From Planctomycetaceae bacterium (GTDB lineage: Bacteria > Planctomycetota > Planctomycetia > Planctomycetales > Planctomycetaceae): DNA of 64,000 bases. The stretch covers positions 1 to 64,000 of the forward strand of contig JANSXP010000038.1 in assembly GCA_024742875.1 (NCBI GenBank), in the 5' to 3' direction. Below the pieces are notes generated by a model, which had not been told where the DNA came from, searched no databases, and worked only from the letters and a program-made list of their open reading frames with translations. Shown one piece after another: positions 45,812 to 54,230 of this stretch. How positions within the stretch are numbered: position 1 is the first letter of the stretch; the number at the start of each line of letters is the position of its first letter. The translations under genes and the position numbers were made by a program.

Positions 45812-46849
45812 ATGACAGCCAGTGCACCCCGATCAATGGCACGGATCTTACATTACGCCTGGGTGAGTGGGTCACTGAGCCTGCTGTTTGCCTCCGTGGG
45901 ATGTTTGTCCGGCGGTTCCGCGAGTCCTCTGCCGACACTGGCCGACGTCTCCCAGCTTTCAGTGAAGATCCCGGCACGGTTTGCCTCTTTCTCCCCTCAG
46001 GCGGGCCGCACAGCAGCACAGACCAGCACCGCGGACGAAAGCACCACCGGCGGGCCCGCCGCAAAGCCACGGTACGTCGCCCGCCCACTCATCGACAATA
46101 TCCTGTTTGGCCCTCGACGTTCGGCAGAACACGGCACCTGGACGCTGCCCCCCAATACCGAGGACGTCCGATTCTCATCGGCCGATGGTACCCGACTGCA
46201 CGGATGGCTGACGCGCGTGCGGCAGCCGCGACACGTCATCCTGTTTACTCATGGCAACGGCGGCAATGTGGCCTATTGCGGCGGCATCCTGCGAGTCATC
46301 AGCGAACGCTTTCAGGCCACCTGCCTTGCGTTCGACTACCGCGGCTATGGCCGAAGCCAGGGGCAACCAACGCTGGAAGGCGTTGTGGCCGATGCTTCCG
46401 CGGCCCGTGCGTTTCTTGCGAAAACGGCGGGCGTGCCGCCCGAGCGGGTGATACTCTGGGGCCACTCCATGGGTGGTGCCATTGCCATTCAACTGACGCA
46501 GGAGCTGGCCCCCCAGGCCCTCATCCTGGACAGCACCTTCTCCAGCCTGCGAGACGAAGCGGCGCACATCAGCCCCAACCTCGCCTGGATGGTCAGCCGC
46601 AAGCTGTGGAATTCAGCGGATGTCATCTCCAGTTACACGGGCCCGCTGTTCATTATGCATGGAGATGCGGATCGCGTGATTCCCTGGACCCAGGGACGCG
46701 CCCTGTTTGAAGCCGCCAGCGAGCCGAAGCAGTTTCTCAAACTGCCGGGCGGCCAGCACAACACCAGTCTGCGACATCCGGACGCTCTGCAGCCGCTGAC
46801 AGACTTTCTTCGCCGAAGTCAGAGCGGCAACGCCAATACCACCCCCTGA
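45812..46849 (+). CDS. Alpha/beta hydrolase, predicted lipoprotein
   Basis: A ~345-residue hydrolase of the BEM46-like type. The N-terminal hydrophobic segment ends in a lipobox-like ASVGC, so the protein is probably lipid-anchored outside the cytoplasm. The oxyanion motif THGNGGN, the nucleophile GHSMGG (Ser), the Asp in MHGDADRVIP and the His in GGQHN complete a catalytic triad. ATG 45812 with GAGGG upstream is preferred over ATG 45800. The gene follows the permease by 33 bases on the same strand, so the two may be co-transcribed. Confidence 0.85.
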   Translation: MTASAPRSMARILHYAWVSGSLSLLFASVGCLSGGSASPLPTLADVSQLSVKIPARFASFSPQAGRTAAQTSTADESTTGGPAAKPRYVARPLIDNILFGPRRSAEHGTWTLPPNTEDVRFSSADGTRLHGWLTRVRQPRHVILFTHGNGGNVAYCGGILRVISERFQATCLAFDYRGYGRSQGQPTLEGVVADASAARAFLAKTAGVPPERVILWGHSMGGAIAIQLTQELAPQALILDSTFSSLRDEAAHISPNLAWMVSRKLWNSADVISSYTGPLFIMHGDADRVIPWTQGRALFEAASEPKQFLKLPGGQHNTSLRHPDALQPLTDFLRRSQSGNANTTP

Positions 46850-47851
46850 TTTCCACAGAGGCAGGCCCAACAGATCAGAAATTTCGGGACGATGGACGGA
46901 ATGACTTCGCGATGAACAGTGTCAACGCAAAAAAACACCGGCTCCGGGACAAGCCCGAGGCCGGTGTGGAGTCGTTTCAGTCAGCAAGGAGAAAACCAAA
47001 AAAGGAAGCTGTTGCAATTCATGGTGTCAAATCAGCGCTTCCTAATGACCTGGAGAGGAACATTCGACGCCGTTGCTATTTAAGCAGTCGCACCGATTTT
47101 GGTCCTGGCCATATGGCAAGTCTTCATTCCCATTTTGGCACACAGACTGACATCAGTAATTCAGTCAATTGTACCTTTTTGTCATTCACCACACCCCTAG
47201 GGGAAAAACACCGGCCGAACAGCACTCGGCCGGCGCGACCTCGAAAGATGACGTGCATCCGGTGAGGACACCCTCGCAGGATGGTTCAAGCATCGAGAAA
47301 TCGGTTTCAAATGTGCAGCGTGTTGTGTATCGCCTTGTAATTCTGCAGATTGGGACAGCTCCCCGGTGGAATGTTCCCTAAGGCCCGCCCTGAGCGCCAT
47401 AGCCCGCAGCGCACCCGTACGTGCGAGTTCCCACGCACGTACGTAGTCGGATCCACAAGCTAGGCCGCGGCCTCACAAGCATCCCTCTGGCAGCCTGCCG
47501 CGGAATCCAGAAGTCGCACCGTCAGACCAGTCGCCCCCGACCACTGCCCGGACGGCTCCCCCGCCGTGGACGGATCGAGGCTTCTTCTCACCGGCCGTTC
47601 TTTGGTGCGGAGTCTGTTCCGCCCTATCTGCCTGACCTCCTTTTCAACGGACCCGTTTTGAACCAGATCGATGGCCCGCGTGTCCTGTTTGCTTCGATCG
47701 AACGTCAGTCTGGCCAGCAAAATTGCAGGTTTCCCTTAAATTTTCGCCTCCAGACACCCGATTGATGTGCGAACAGTGGCAGGAATCGTTAAGGTTCCCC
47801 CTCGGCCGCCGCCCGATCTTGAATCAGAGATCAGCGTCGACCACAAGATCC
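46850..47851. other. One-kilobase gene-free region before tRNA-Arg with several hairpins
   Basis: No convincing protein gene; a 117-codon frame (46912-47265) looks like chance. Perfect inverted repeats stand out: the terminator-like element 46935-46967, the palindrome CCCCTAGGGG (47194-47203), CCGGCCGA/TCGGCCGG (47211-47233) and CGTACGTGCG/CGCACGTACG (47416-47443). One or more non-coding RNAs are possible, but no family was recognised. Confidence 0.5.
46935..46967 (+). terminator. Terminator-like hairpin after the hydrolase gene
   Basis: ACACCGGC (46935-46942) pairs with GCCGGTGT (46960-46967); an inner imperfect stem (CTCCGGG/CCCGAG) extends it. An A-run precedes it; there is no T-run on the plus side. 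Confidence 0.5.
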
Positions 47852-47925
47852 GCACCTGTAGCTCAACTGGATAGAGCACCGGTCTACGAAACCGGAGGTT
47901 GGAGGTTCGAACCCTCCCAGGTGTA
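47852..47925 (+). tRNA. tRNA-Arg (anticodon ACG)
   Basis: A complete 74-base cloverleaf. The acceptor arm GCACCTG pairs with CAGGTGT; the anticodon stem CCGGT/ACCGG holds the loop CTACGAA with anticodon ACG at 47886-47888; the T arm GGAGG-TTCGAAC-CCTCC is standard. CCA is not encoded. The A at position 34 would be converted to inosine by TadA. A rho-independent terminator follows 9 bases later. Confidence 0.97.
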
Positions 47926-47933
47926 CTGCTTTT

Positions 47934-47964
47934 TCCCACGTCAAACCGACGTGGGATTTTTTTT
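47934..47964 (+). terminator. Rho-independent terminator of tRNA-Arg
   Basis: TCCCACGTC (47934-47942) pairs with GACGTGGGA (47948-47956), 5-base loop AAACC, then a run of eight T. Typical strong terminator directly after the tRNA. Confidence 0.92.
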
Positions 47965-48005
47965 GTACTCACCGTTTGTACTCACCAGCTTTCTCGTGCA
48001 CCGGC

Positions 48006-49175
48006 TCACTGCTCCAATTCGCCGCCAAAAAGATCTGAGAGCTTGTCAGAGGCGGCAGCCTGAGCACCTTGCATGAGGTGGACATACATGTTGGCAGTGG
48101 TGCTAAAGTCTGCGTGACCAAGGCGGGCTTGGATGACCTTCATGTCGACCCCCTGAGCCAGCAGAAGACTTGCTTGTGTGTGACGCAGGTCATGGAATCG
48201 GACCGAATCCCGTATTCCAAGCTCGTCCCTGATAGGGTTCCAGCACATTCGATTGAAATTTGAGCCACGCAGTCGCCCACCAATCGTGTCTGGATAGACA
48301 AGGGGGCAGTTCTCAGGGCTCATGCCTTCAGAAACGGCCGCCTCTCGTCGCTTCACAAGCGTCTTCAGAGTGAGATCATCCAGAGTAACAACCCGGTAGC
48401 TCTGCCGGGTCTTTGGAGCTTTCTCATTGTTGCTTGATTTCGTCCCCGTGGCTTTCATCGTCTTTTTGGTAAGCTCTTCAAGCGACTTTCGCACGATCAG
48501 TTCTCTCCTTCCGAAATCGACGGCAGACCATTCAAGCGCGAAAATCTCACGTAAACGCAGTCCGGTAGTTATGCCAAGAATGATCACTCCACCAAGCCTG
48601 TTCTCACTGCAAAGTCGCATCAGGCTTCGGCACTCGTCAAGTTCGAGTGGACGGACCTCCCGTCGTTGAACTCTTGGCTTATCAATGGCGGCAGTTGGAT
48701 TGTGCGATATCAGATTGAGTTTTATGGCCTTGTTGAGAGCGTTCCGGAGAATGCGAATCGACTTTGCTCTTTGATTGTCGCTGTATCCCTTTCGTTTCTG
48801 GTCGGCCTGCCATCGCTGAAGATGCTCCCCGTTTAACTGCGACATTTTCAAGTGACCAATGAATGGAACGACGTGTAATCGAGTGACCGATTCGTATTCT
48901 TCATAAGTTTTCGCCGCCTTGTTGACTGCAACGTCATCAGCGAGCCAGCGGCTCAGATACGACTCCAGTGAATCGTTCGAAGCTACCGCATCTTGCCCCT
49001 TTCGAGCTTGCTGACGGAGCACTTCCAGCTTTGCAGCCACATCGGCCTGACGCTGACCGTAAACAGTTCGTTGACGCCGCTTCCCTTCAGAGTCGTTTCC
49101 AAGACTGATTCTTCCCACCCAAACGCCATCCTTTCGCTGAAAGATCGTTCCCTCTCCATTCGCTCTCTTGCTCAT
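48006..49175 (-). CDS. int: Tyrosine-type site-specific recombinase (integrase)
   Basis: Catalyses integration and excision through a Tyr-linked DNA intermediate. The 389-residue protein has an N-terminal AP2-like/arm-binding domain (GTIFQRKDGVWVGRISLG), a SAM-like core-binding domain (about 70-170) and the catalytic domain with Arg in GITTGLRLREI, HxxR in FHDLRHTQASL, His in LGHADFSTT and the nucleophile Tyr in ANMYVHL. All key residues are present, so it should be active. The ATG overlaps the stop of the upstream sigma-like gene in ATGA fashion. Its 3' end faces tRNA-Arg, the likely att site. Confidence 0.95.
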   Translation of the reverse strand: MSKRANGEGTIFQRKDGVWVGRISLGNDSEGKRRQRTVYGQRQADVAAKLEVLRQQARKGQDAVASNDSLESYLSRWLADDVAVNKAAKTYEEYESVTRLHVVPFIGHLKMSQLNGEHLQRWQADQKRKGYSDNQRAKSIRILRNALNKAIKLNLISHNPTAAIDKPRVQRREVRPLELDECRSLMRLCSENRLGGVIILGITTGLRLREIFALEWSAVDFGRRELIVRKSLEELTKKTMKATGTKSSNNEKAPKTRQSYRVVTLDDLTLKTLVKRREAAVSEGMSPENCPLVYPDTIGGRLRGSNFNRMCWNPIRDELGIRDSVRFHDLRHTQASLLLAQGVDMKVIQARLGHADFSTTANMYVHLMQGAQAAASDKLSDLFGGELEQ

Positions 49176-49891
49176 ACTGCCATCTCCTGAGAAGACTTGC
49201 TCGATCTTGTTAACGCTTGATGCTGCATCACAAAACGCCGTGTTTCCGTATGCGACTGAAGCATGTGCACGACAGAATCAGCCCCCCATTTTTCGATCAG
49301 CACTCTCCCGGCAGACCTCATGATTTGCAGCAGCGTCTTCTTGAAGTCTCTCTTGATCCCCAGTGCATCCGCTATCCGTCGTCGATCCTTCGCATCACCT
49401 AAGTGCAGGTCGTTCTGATAGACCAGCTTGGCAACTTCGATTGCTCGGCTGTCCACGAGATGCCCTCGACAGATCCTCTCGAGTTCACGGAGTATCACTT
49501 CAGCGTCACCATCTCCCGGGCACTCATCCATTGAGATCAGTTGGTCATCGGAGATCTCAGGCGTGAATCGGATTTTCAGGGAGTCGATCGCTGGGCTTCG
49601 CCAACGCATGCCGTCGTTGATTGCGTTTTCAATGGACTTCCAGAGCTGCTGTTCGAAGAAGGGCGACGTCGCTTCCAGTGTTGCCCGATTGGAATCAGGG
49701 TCACCCAAGACTGACTGTACAAGCCCCCAAAATGCATCACTTTCGACTTCTTCGAACAGCTGTGATTCGGTGTCGATTCGGTTTTGGATGCAGTAGTGCC
49801 GGGCAACGTTTCTTGCAAATGGCACGTACTTCGTAACAACCTCATTCGGTGTCAGGTCTGCGTTCGGATCGTCTTCACTCTCTTCACTCAT
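49172..49891 (-). CDS. Sigma-70-like protein coupled to the integrase
   Basis: A 239-residue protein with a divergent sigma-70 region 2 pattern (residues 20-110: YVPFARNVARHYC, then SDAFWGLVQSVLG and FEQQLWKSIENAIND) and a C-terminal helix-turn-helix resembling region 4 (about 155-205: RRIADALGIKRDFKKTLLQIM). The region 2 promoter-melting aromatic positions are weakly conserved, so it may be an anti-/co-regulator rather than a true sigma factor. It starts with ATG 49891 behind a strong GGGGGAAG site, and its stop overlaps the integrase start, so both proteins are made together. Confidence 0.65.
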   Translation of the reverse strand: MSEESEDDPNADLTPNEVVTKYVPFARNVARHYCIQNRIDTESQLFEEVESDAFWGLVQSVLGDPDSNRATLEATSPFFEQQLWKSIENAINDGMRWRSPAIDSLKIRFTPEISDDQLISMDECPGDGDAEVILRELERICRGHLVDSRAIEVAKLVYQNDLHLGDAKDRRRIADALGIKRDFKKTLLQIMRSAGRVLIEKWGADSVVHMLQSHTETRRFVMQHQALTRSSKSSQEMAV

Positions 49892-49905
49892 AAGCTTCCC
49901 CCACC

Positions 49906-49958
49906 TTCCCCATCAGAAAGAAAGCACACGGGCAGTCAGGCGATGGGGAAAACCTGAC
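49906..49958 (-). promoter_or_regulatory. Leader with mutually exclusive pairings before the sigma-like/integrase operon
   Basis: In the minus-strand transcript, GTCAGG (from 49958-49953) can pair with CCTGAC (49940-49935), placing TTTTCCCCATCG in the loop. That loop is perfectly complementary over 9 bases to GATGGGGAA (49914-49906), which sits beside the ribosome-binding site. The two pairings could compete or form a pseudoknot. The pairing is seen in sequence; regulation is inferred. Confidence 0.4.
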
Positions 49959-50655
49959 GCTTCGGTCCGTCGACCTAGCCCGGTGCGTGAAGGCACAAAA
50001 CCGCGCATGCGCGTGCAAAAGAACGCTCGGAGTTCCGAGCATGTGATCTAGTCCGTCACGGCTCAACGCTATGCAGGTACAATGCCCGACAAGTGAAGTC
50101 CGTTGGTGCAGCGAGCGAAGGCAAGGCTCGCATGGTCGGCAGAAGTACCGAGAATGAAGTCAATCAACATAGAAGCTCGCGACAAATCAGTCGTCTGATT
50201 TATGGCTTCCCAGCCGAGACAGCGGTGTTTTCTACACCTGAACGAAGGTCCGCGATTCAATCACGGATCTTCGACGATACTCCTCTCCTTTGTCTTTCAC
50301 AACGCCACAACCACTCACCCCTGTTTTTCTGTTTAGGCAGTCGCGGAGGCACCAGATATTGTGGTCGGAGTTTCCCGCCATGATGCTGTACTAATCGAAC
50401 CCTGCCCGACCTTGCAGCTCACGTCGAGTTACTGCTGGCGACAGCTACTTCCAGGACAGCAGAGTGAAATCGGTAAACTTCAGCAATCTCAGGACTCTCC
50501 GAGATCATCGTCTGCAAGCCTGCAATGACCTATTCACCTGTGACCAGAGACCTAGTGTCATCACGTCGAAGACGCATTGCTACAATTCCACAGTGATTTC
50601 ACTGAACCGAAGAAGACACCAACACAGAGTCAGTGTCCTCCTCCCTGCCGAAACG
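49959..50655. other. Intergenic region with palindromes, no gene seen
   Basis: About 700 bases without a convincing gene. It holds a 12-bp palindrome CGCGCATGCGCG (50002-50013), the inverted repeat GCTCGG-AGTT-CCGAGC (50025-50040), and a near-perfect 14-bp inverted repeat at 50244-50272 (core GATT-C-AATC). The first two lie upstream of the sigma-like gene and could be binding sites. Confidence 0.45.
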
Positions 50656-51339
50656 CTAAGCCACACGAAGCCGATAGCAGACGAGGTTCACGTGATGCTC
50701 AGGTATTCCGAGTTCCTCAGCAATCTGCTCATCCGTGTAGAAATGCTCCCAAAGCTCACGAATCATGTGATTTCGAACCGTGACCAAGGCCTTCCTTTTT
50801 CTGACCCCAACGTTGGTTGAGGATCGCGAAGTCAGCACTGCAATCTCATCCTCAGTCTTTCCCTGACAATACGCTTCAAGAATCTGGCGGTTAAGCCCAT
50901 CGAGCTCTTTCAATGCCTTCCTGAATCGAAGGACACTGTCAGGCTCCTCAATGTCATCTGGAATCGGTCTCTCACCGGAAGCAATATCCTCTTCAGCCAA
51001 TGTCCCATTGGCCCTCGCCTCTTCTCGAATTGCAAACTGAACCGGCTGAGTCTGCTTCCGCTGCCGCTTAATCTCCGAAAGCATCCTCCAGACGATCAGT
51101 TTCCAGCAGTAACTCTCAAGCTTGACCCCGCGTGACGTGTCGAAGTTCTTGGTGGCGTCCCATAGAGCGAGGTCACCGACCTGAACAAGGTCGTCAAAGA
51201 TTGACGGCCATCCATGGCAACGAGCAAGGTGCTTGACGACTCCTCTGTGCTCTGTGAACACCTTGAGGCGAACCTCGATGCTGTTGGTGGGGCGTTCGCT
51301 TGTTGGGGTGTCCTGGTGGGTTATTTCGTTGGCTTTCAT
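50656..51339 (-). CDS. Compact sigma-70-family factor with extra C-terminal HTH
   Basis: A 227-residue sigma factor. Region 2 is clear (about 45-105: FDDLVQVGDLALWDATKNFD with the following SYCWKLIVWRMLSEIKRQ), region 3 is absent or short, and region 4 lies at about 150-190 (LNRQILEAYCQGKTEDEIAV). A further short HTH-like segment (YTDEQIAEELGIPEHHVNLV) forms the C terminus, which standard ECF factors lack. No anti-sigma gene is adjacent. ATG 51339 is used; upstream in-frame starts at 51366 and 51507 would add atypical residues. A structured leader and a promoter with an operator-like repeat lie upstream. Confidence 0.8.
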   Translation of the reverse strand: MKANEITHQDTPTSERPTNSIEVRLKVFTEHRGVVKHLARCHGWPSIFDDLVQVGDLALWDATKNFDTSRGVKLESYCWKLIVWRMLSEIKRQRKQTQPVQFAIREEARANGTLAEEDIASGERPIPDDIEEPDSVLRFRKALKELDGLNRQILEAYCQGKTEDEIAVLTSRSSTNVGVRKRKALVTVRNHMIRELWEHFYTDEQIAEELGIPEHHVNLVCYRLRVA

Positions 51340-51375
51340 TATTGTCGACGTTCCGTGTCGCACCATGAAATGAAA

Positions 51376-51409
51376 CCGGCCAGGGGGCAACGTCGCCCCC
51401 TGCAGCCGG
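51376..51409 (-). promoter_or_regulatory. Hairpin in the leader of the compact sigma-factor gene
   Basis: AGGGGGC (51382-51388) pairs with GCCCCCT (51395-51401) around a 6-base loop, extended by CCGGC/GCCGG outer arms. It sits about 40 bases before the start codon and could slow translation or terminate transcription; it has no T-run. Confidence 0.4.
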
Positions 51410-51635
51410 CAACCAACACCCTCGGAAGGATGAACCCGTGTTGTATTGGTGCGCAGACCTCTCCCACGAGTGGGGTCTTTGCGGGGAACACTCGCTAGCC
51501 GAAGCAATTGGCCGAGCGTGGAATTGCGAGCAATAGAATGCGTGCGTAGACTGCATCGCAGCCACCGTCCTTCTCTCTGAGGTTGGGCGTTGGTTAGGCG
51601 AGGCCGGGAGGTGCGATCTCTCGGTCTCGCTGATT

Positions 51636-51666
51636 TTTATCTTGCCAGGTTCTCGGCAAGTGTCAA
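51636..51666 (-). promoter_or_regulatory. Sigma-70-type promoter with an inverted repeat in the spacer
   Basis: On the minus strand TTGACA (51666-51661) is followed after 19 bases by GATAAA (51641-51636). The spacer is spanned by the perfect inverted repeat CTTGCC-N8-GGCAAG (51641-51660), a typical place for a repressor site. The spacing is slightly long. It would drive the sigma-factor gene with a leader near 290 bases. Confidence 0.45.
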
Positions 51667-52045
51667 GTGCCAGATGAGTCAGGCTTTCGATGCCTGAACA
51701 TGCTTCCAGGTTTGACATTAACGTACGAGGAATCAACTGCACGGAGTGGACCGTCGATGCATTTGCGGGGTTCGACGGTCTGACCACGCCGTTTGAGATT
51801 GTGCGATTTCGCGTGAGGAGCAGCTGTGCAGTGAAGCGAGAATGAACGGCACCGCTTTAATTGGACTGAATGAATGTGCCTCAGCACAGACCCGGCTTGC
51901 ACGTAGAGTTTGCTAGGCTACGGCCGAGTGCTGGTCGCTGATCAGGCAGGGGCGGTTTGTTTCGGATTATCTGCACATTGACTTGCCAACGACTCTGCGC
52001 ACTACGGTACAACCAAGATCGCAAAGAGCCATTCTGGACTCAAAT
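51667..52045. other. Intergenic region, no gene seen
   Basis: About 380 bases between the divergent sigma-factor promoter and the duplicated-domain gene. No recognisable element. Confidence 0.4.
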
Positions 52046-53923
52046 ATGTTCTGCTATCAGCCACGCATAGTACCCTTCGCGCAGAATCATCTACGTATCA
52101 TCTCAGCGTTCGCCGCCTGCCTTTGGATACTGCCGGCAGACGCAGGCATGTCGGAAGATGAGGGTGACCCACGTCAGTATGAACAAGGCTATTTATGGAT
52201 TGAAGAGATTCCAGGAGGTATCCCAGAGATACCTGATGACGCATGGGGCAAACCTCTCAATGGACTACAGGCTGCACTGACCGTTCCGTCGACCATTAGA
52301 CTGAATGAGGTCGCTATGGGTTACGTTGTTATAAGAAACGTCAGCGGTCGGACGATTCGCCTGACGCACCCACGGCATATCGAGGTGCTAGGCTTTACGG
52401 GAGCATCGACTCCGAGAACGCCTCGTGGTCAGATCGGCCACTGGGAATTGAAGCCTGGGCATCAGATTGCCATTCCATTGCCCCCTATTCAGGTGATTGC
52501 AGCAGGCGATATTGGTCGAATCCGTGCGTTCACGAGGGTGACTCCCGGACCTCACAGTCTGTATGCATATGTTGCCACCGTAAACGCCAACGACTACTGG
52601 CCGGTCACTGGCGTCGATGGCACGATTCGCAAAATTTCTCCGCGCAAGGATGAATGGACCGGTATGCTCACAATGCCGCGACAACCGATCCAGGTGCTCG
52701 GTGAGAAAGTCCCGTTCCATATTACGCCCCCCAAGTGTCTGCCGTCGGATCATGGATTGAGCTATGTGGCTGGACGACCGCCGTCAATAAGTCGAGAGCA
52801 CACCGCGTGGATCGAAATGGGCGAAGGTCTGAAAATCGCGATCGATTCCTCTCAGGACGCTCATTGGCTGGTGGACTATGGAACATACAGTCGTTCAATC
52901 TCATGGGGGCCGATCCCGAGCTCAAGGCTTAAGGATCTGAAGCTACTGGAACGTCTTCGCAGACAAGCGTTCCCATTAATGAAAGAGATCCCCCATGAAG
53001 GCAAACTCAGCAAAGAATACTGGCCTGCCAAGCATCACAATCGTTACATGAGCCTGCGGATCAGAGCTCTTGTCGAGAGCGGCCAGCCCCTCGCTGAAAT
53101 GGGGCTGCAGTTTATCCCGAGCATGAAACTTCCGGGACCAGAACTAACTGTACCTCCAGATGATCTCCTGGTCAGGGCTATACGTGACCGGCGCGTTGAA
53201 TTGGAACGTTTGGGCCTAGGCCTGCCAATGGAACGTGCTTTGGAGGTTCTCTCAGCTGACGCTGCCCCTATGCCGGACGAATCGCTGTTCGAAATCATTG
53301 CCGACACGCAGGTCCCCCAAGGACTCGAAGATGAAGCCTGGGGACCTGCCAACGCCGGACTTCAGGCGGCTGCATTGATGCCCGATCGGCTGATTCCCGA
53401 TGTGCCATCCAATGTTCGCCTATTCATTCGCAATGTGAGTGATCACGATATCCGATTCGCCGTCAGCGACCTCGCCGGATACGACTACGCCACAGCGGTT
53501 GATACCAATGGCAATGTGTTGGAGACAGTAAGGCCTTGGGTTGATCCCATTGCATTTCGTATTATGGGCGGATACGAATCCTATCCTGGTCAATTTCGTC
53601 CCAAACCGACACTACAGAACATCCTCCTGAGATCAGGGGCGATCTTCGAACTCGCTACGAAATCAAGTCTTTGCTTTCACCTACCAAAAACGAAGACGGC
53701 CCCGTCCTACGTGTTGCCGGAGCACGGGGCGATTGCCGTGACACACGTTACAGCAGAGCCCATGGCTGCCCGCGTCACATGGCATTTGCATACGGCAAAC
53801 GGAACGGCCTACTCGAAAGATTGGAAACGTCGCATCTGGCCGGCAAAAGGGGCGTGGGCCGGCGTTCTGACAACAGCTCCCACCGAGATTTCGCTGCACC
53901 CCGACCAATCTGAAACACCGTAG
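52046..53923 (+). CDS. Exported protein with a duplicated domain, unknown function
   Basis: A ~625-residue protein with a hydrophobic N-terminal signal (about residues 18-32). Two homologous halves are visible: WGKPLNGLQAALTVPSTIRL with VVIRNVSGRTIRL in the first and WGPANAGLQAAALMPDRLIP with LFIRNVSDHDIRF in the second, each followed by a segment ending in a WxGxLTxxP-type motif (WTGMLTMPRQPI and WAGVLTTAPTEI). The WGxxxNGLQxxL segment recurs in planctomycete exported proteins, often next to regulators, but has no known role. ATG 52046 is chosen because the signal starts there; codon use is less GC-rich than the core genes. Confidence 0.72.
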   Translation: MFCYQPRIVPFAQNHLRIISAFAACLWILPADAGMSEDEGDPRQYEQGYLWIEEIPGGIPEIPDDAWGKPLNGLQAALTVPSTIRLNEVAMGYVVIRNVSGRTIRLTHPRHIEVLGFTGASTPRTPRGQIGHWELKPGHQIAIPLPPIQVIAAGDIGRIRAFTRVTPGPHSLYAYVATVNANDYWPVTGVDGTIRKISPRKDEWTGMLTMPRQPIQVLGEKVPFHITPPKCLPSDHGLSYVAGRPPSISREHTAWIEMGEGLKIAIDSSQDAHWLVDYGTYSRSISWGPIPSSRLKDLKLLERLRRQAFPLMKEIPHEGKLSKEYWPAKHHNRYMSLRIRALVESGQPLAEMGLQFIPSMKLPGPELTVPPDDLLVRAIRDRRVELERLGLGLPMERALEVLSADAAPMPDESLFEIIADTQVPQGLEDEAWGPANAGLQAAALMPDRLIPDVPSNVRLFIRNVSDHDIRFAVSDLAGYDYATAVDTNGNVLETVRPWVDPIAFRIMGGYESYPGQFRPKPTLQNILLRSGAIFELATKSSLCFHLPKTKTAPSYVLPEHGAIAVTHVTAEPMAARVTWHLHTANGTAYSKDWKRRIWPAKGAWAGVLTTAPTEISLHPDQSETP

Positions 53924-54230
53924 AGAAGACACTCACGACAAGTCTAAGCTCATTCTTCGGGTGTTATCTGACGGTCCTACTGCTCACATCAGTTCCGTTA
54001 GTGGAGCCCCCTATTGGCCGCAAACTGATCGTGTTGCCTTGGTGAACATCGCTTGCAGCCAATGAAATGGAAGGACCCACACTTCGGCTGAAGCTTCTCT
54101 GTGCGCAAGAAAAAACGCGACATGTCGCCACGACGCTTGACACAGGTTGCCCCGTCCTGTTGCTGAAGGGGGATCGAGGGGCGGGAGTGGAGGCCACCAC
54201 CCTACGCAGACAATTTGCCGCCTTCGTCGT
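53924..54230. other. Intergenic region, no gene seen
   Basis: About 300 bases between convergent genes. Short frames only; no clear hairpin with a T-run. Confidence 0.4.

Noticed and set aside
46912-47265. 117-codon frame as a small gene after the hydrolase
   Set aside because: No ribosome-binding site, no family, spans hairpins; likely chance.
50390-50420. AATCGAACCCTGCCCGAC as a second copy of the tRNA-Arg 3' end (attR)
   Set aside because: Only a short chance resemblance to the T-arm; mismatches break the pairing and the acceptor part is absent.
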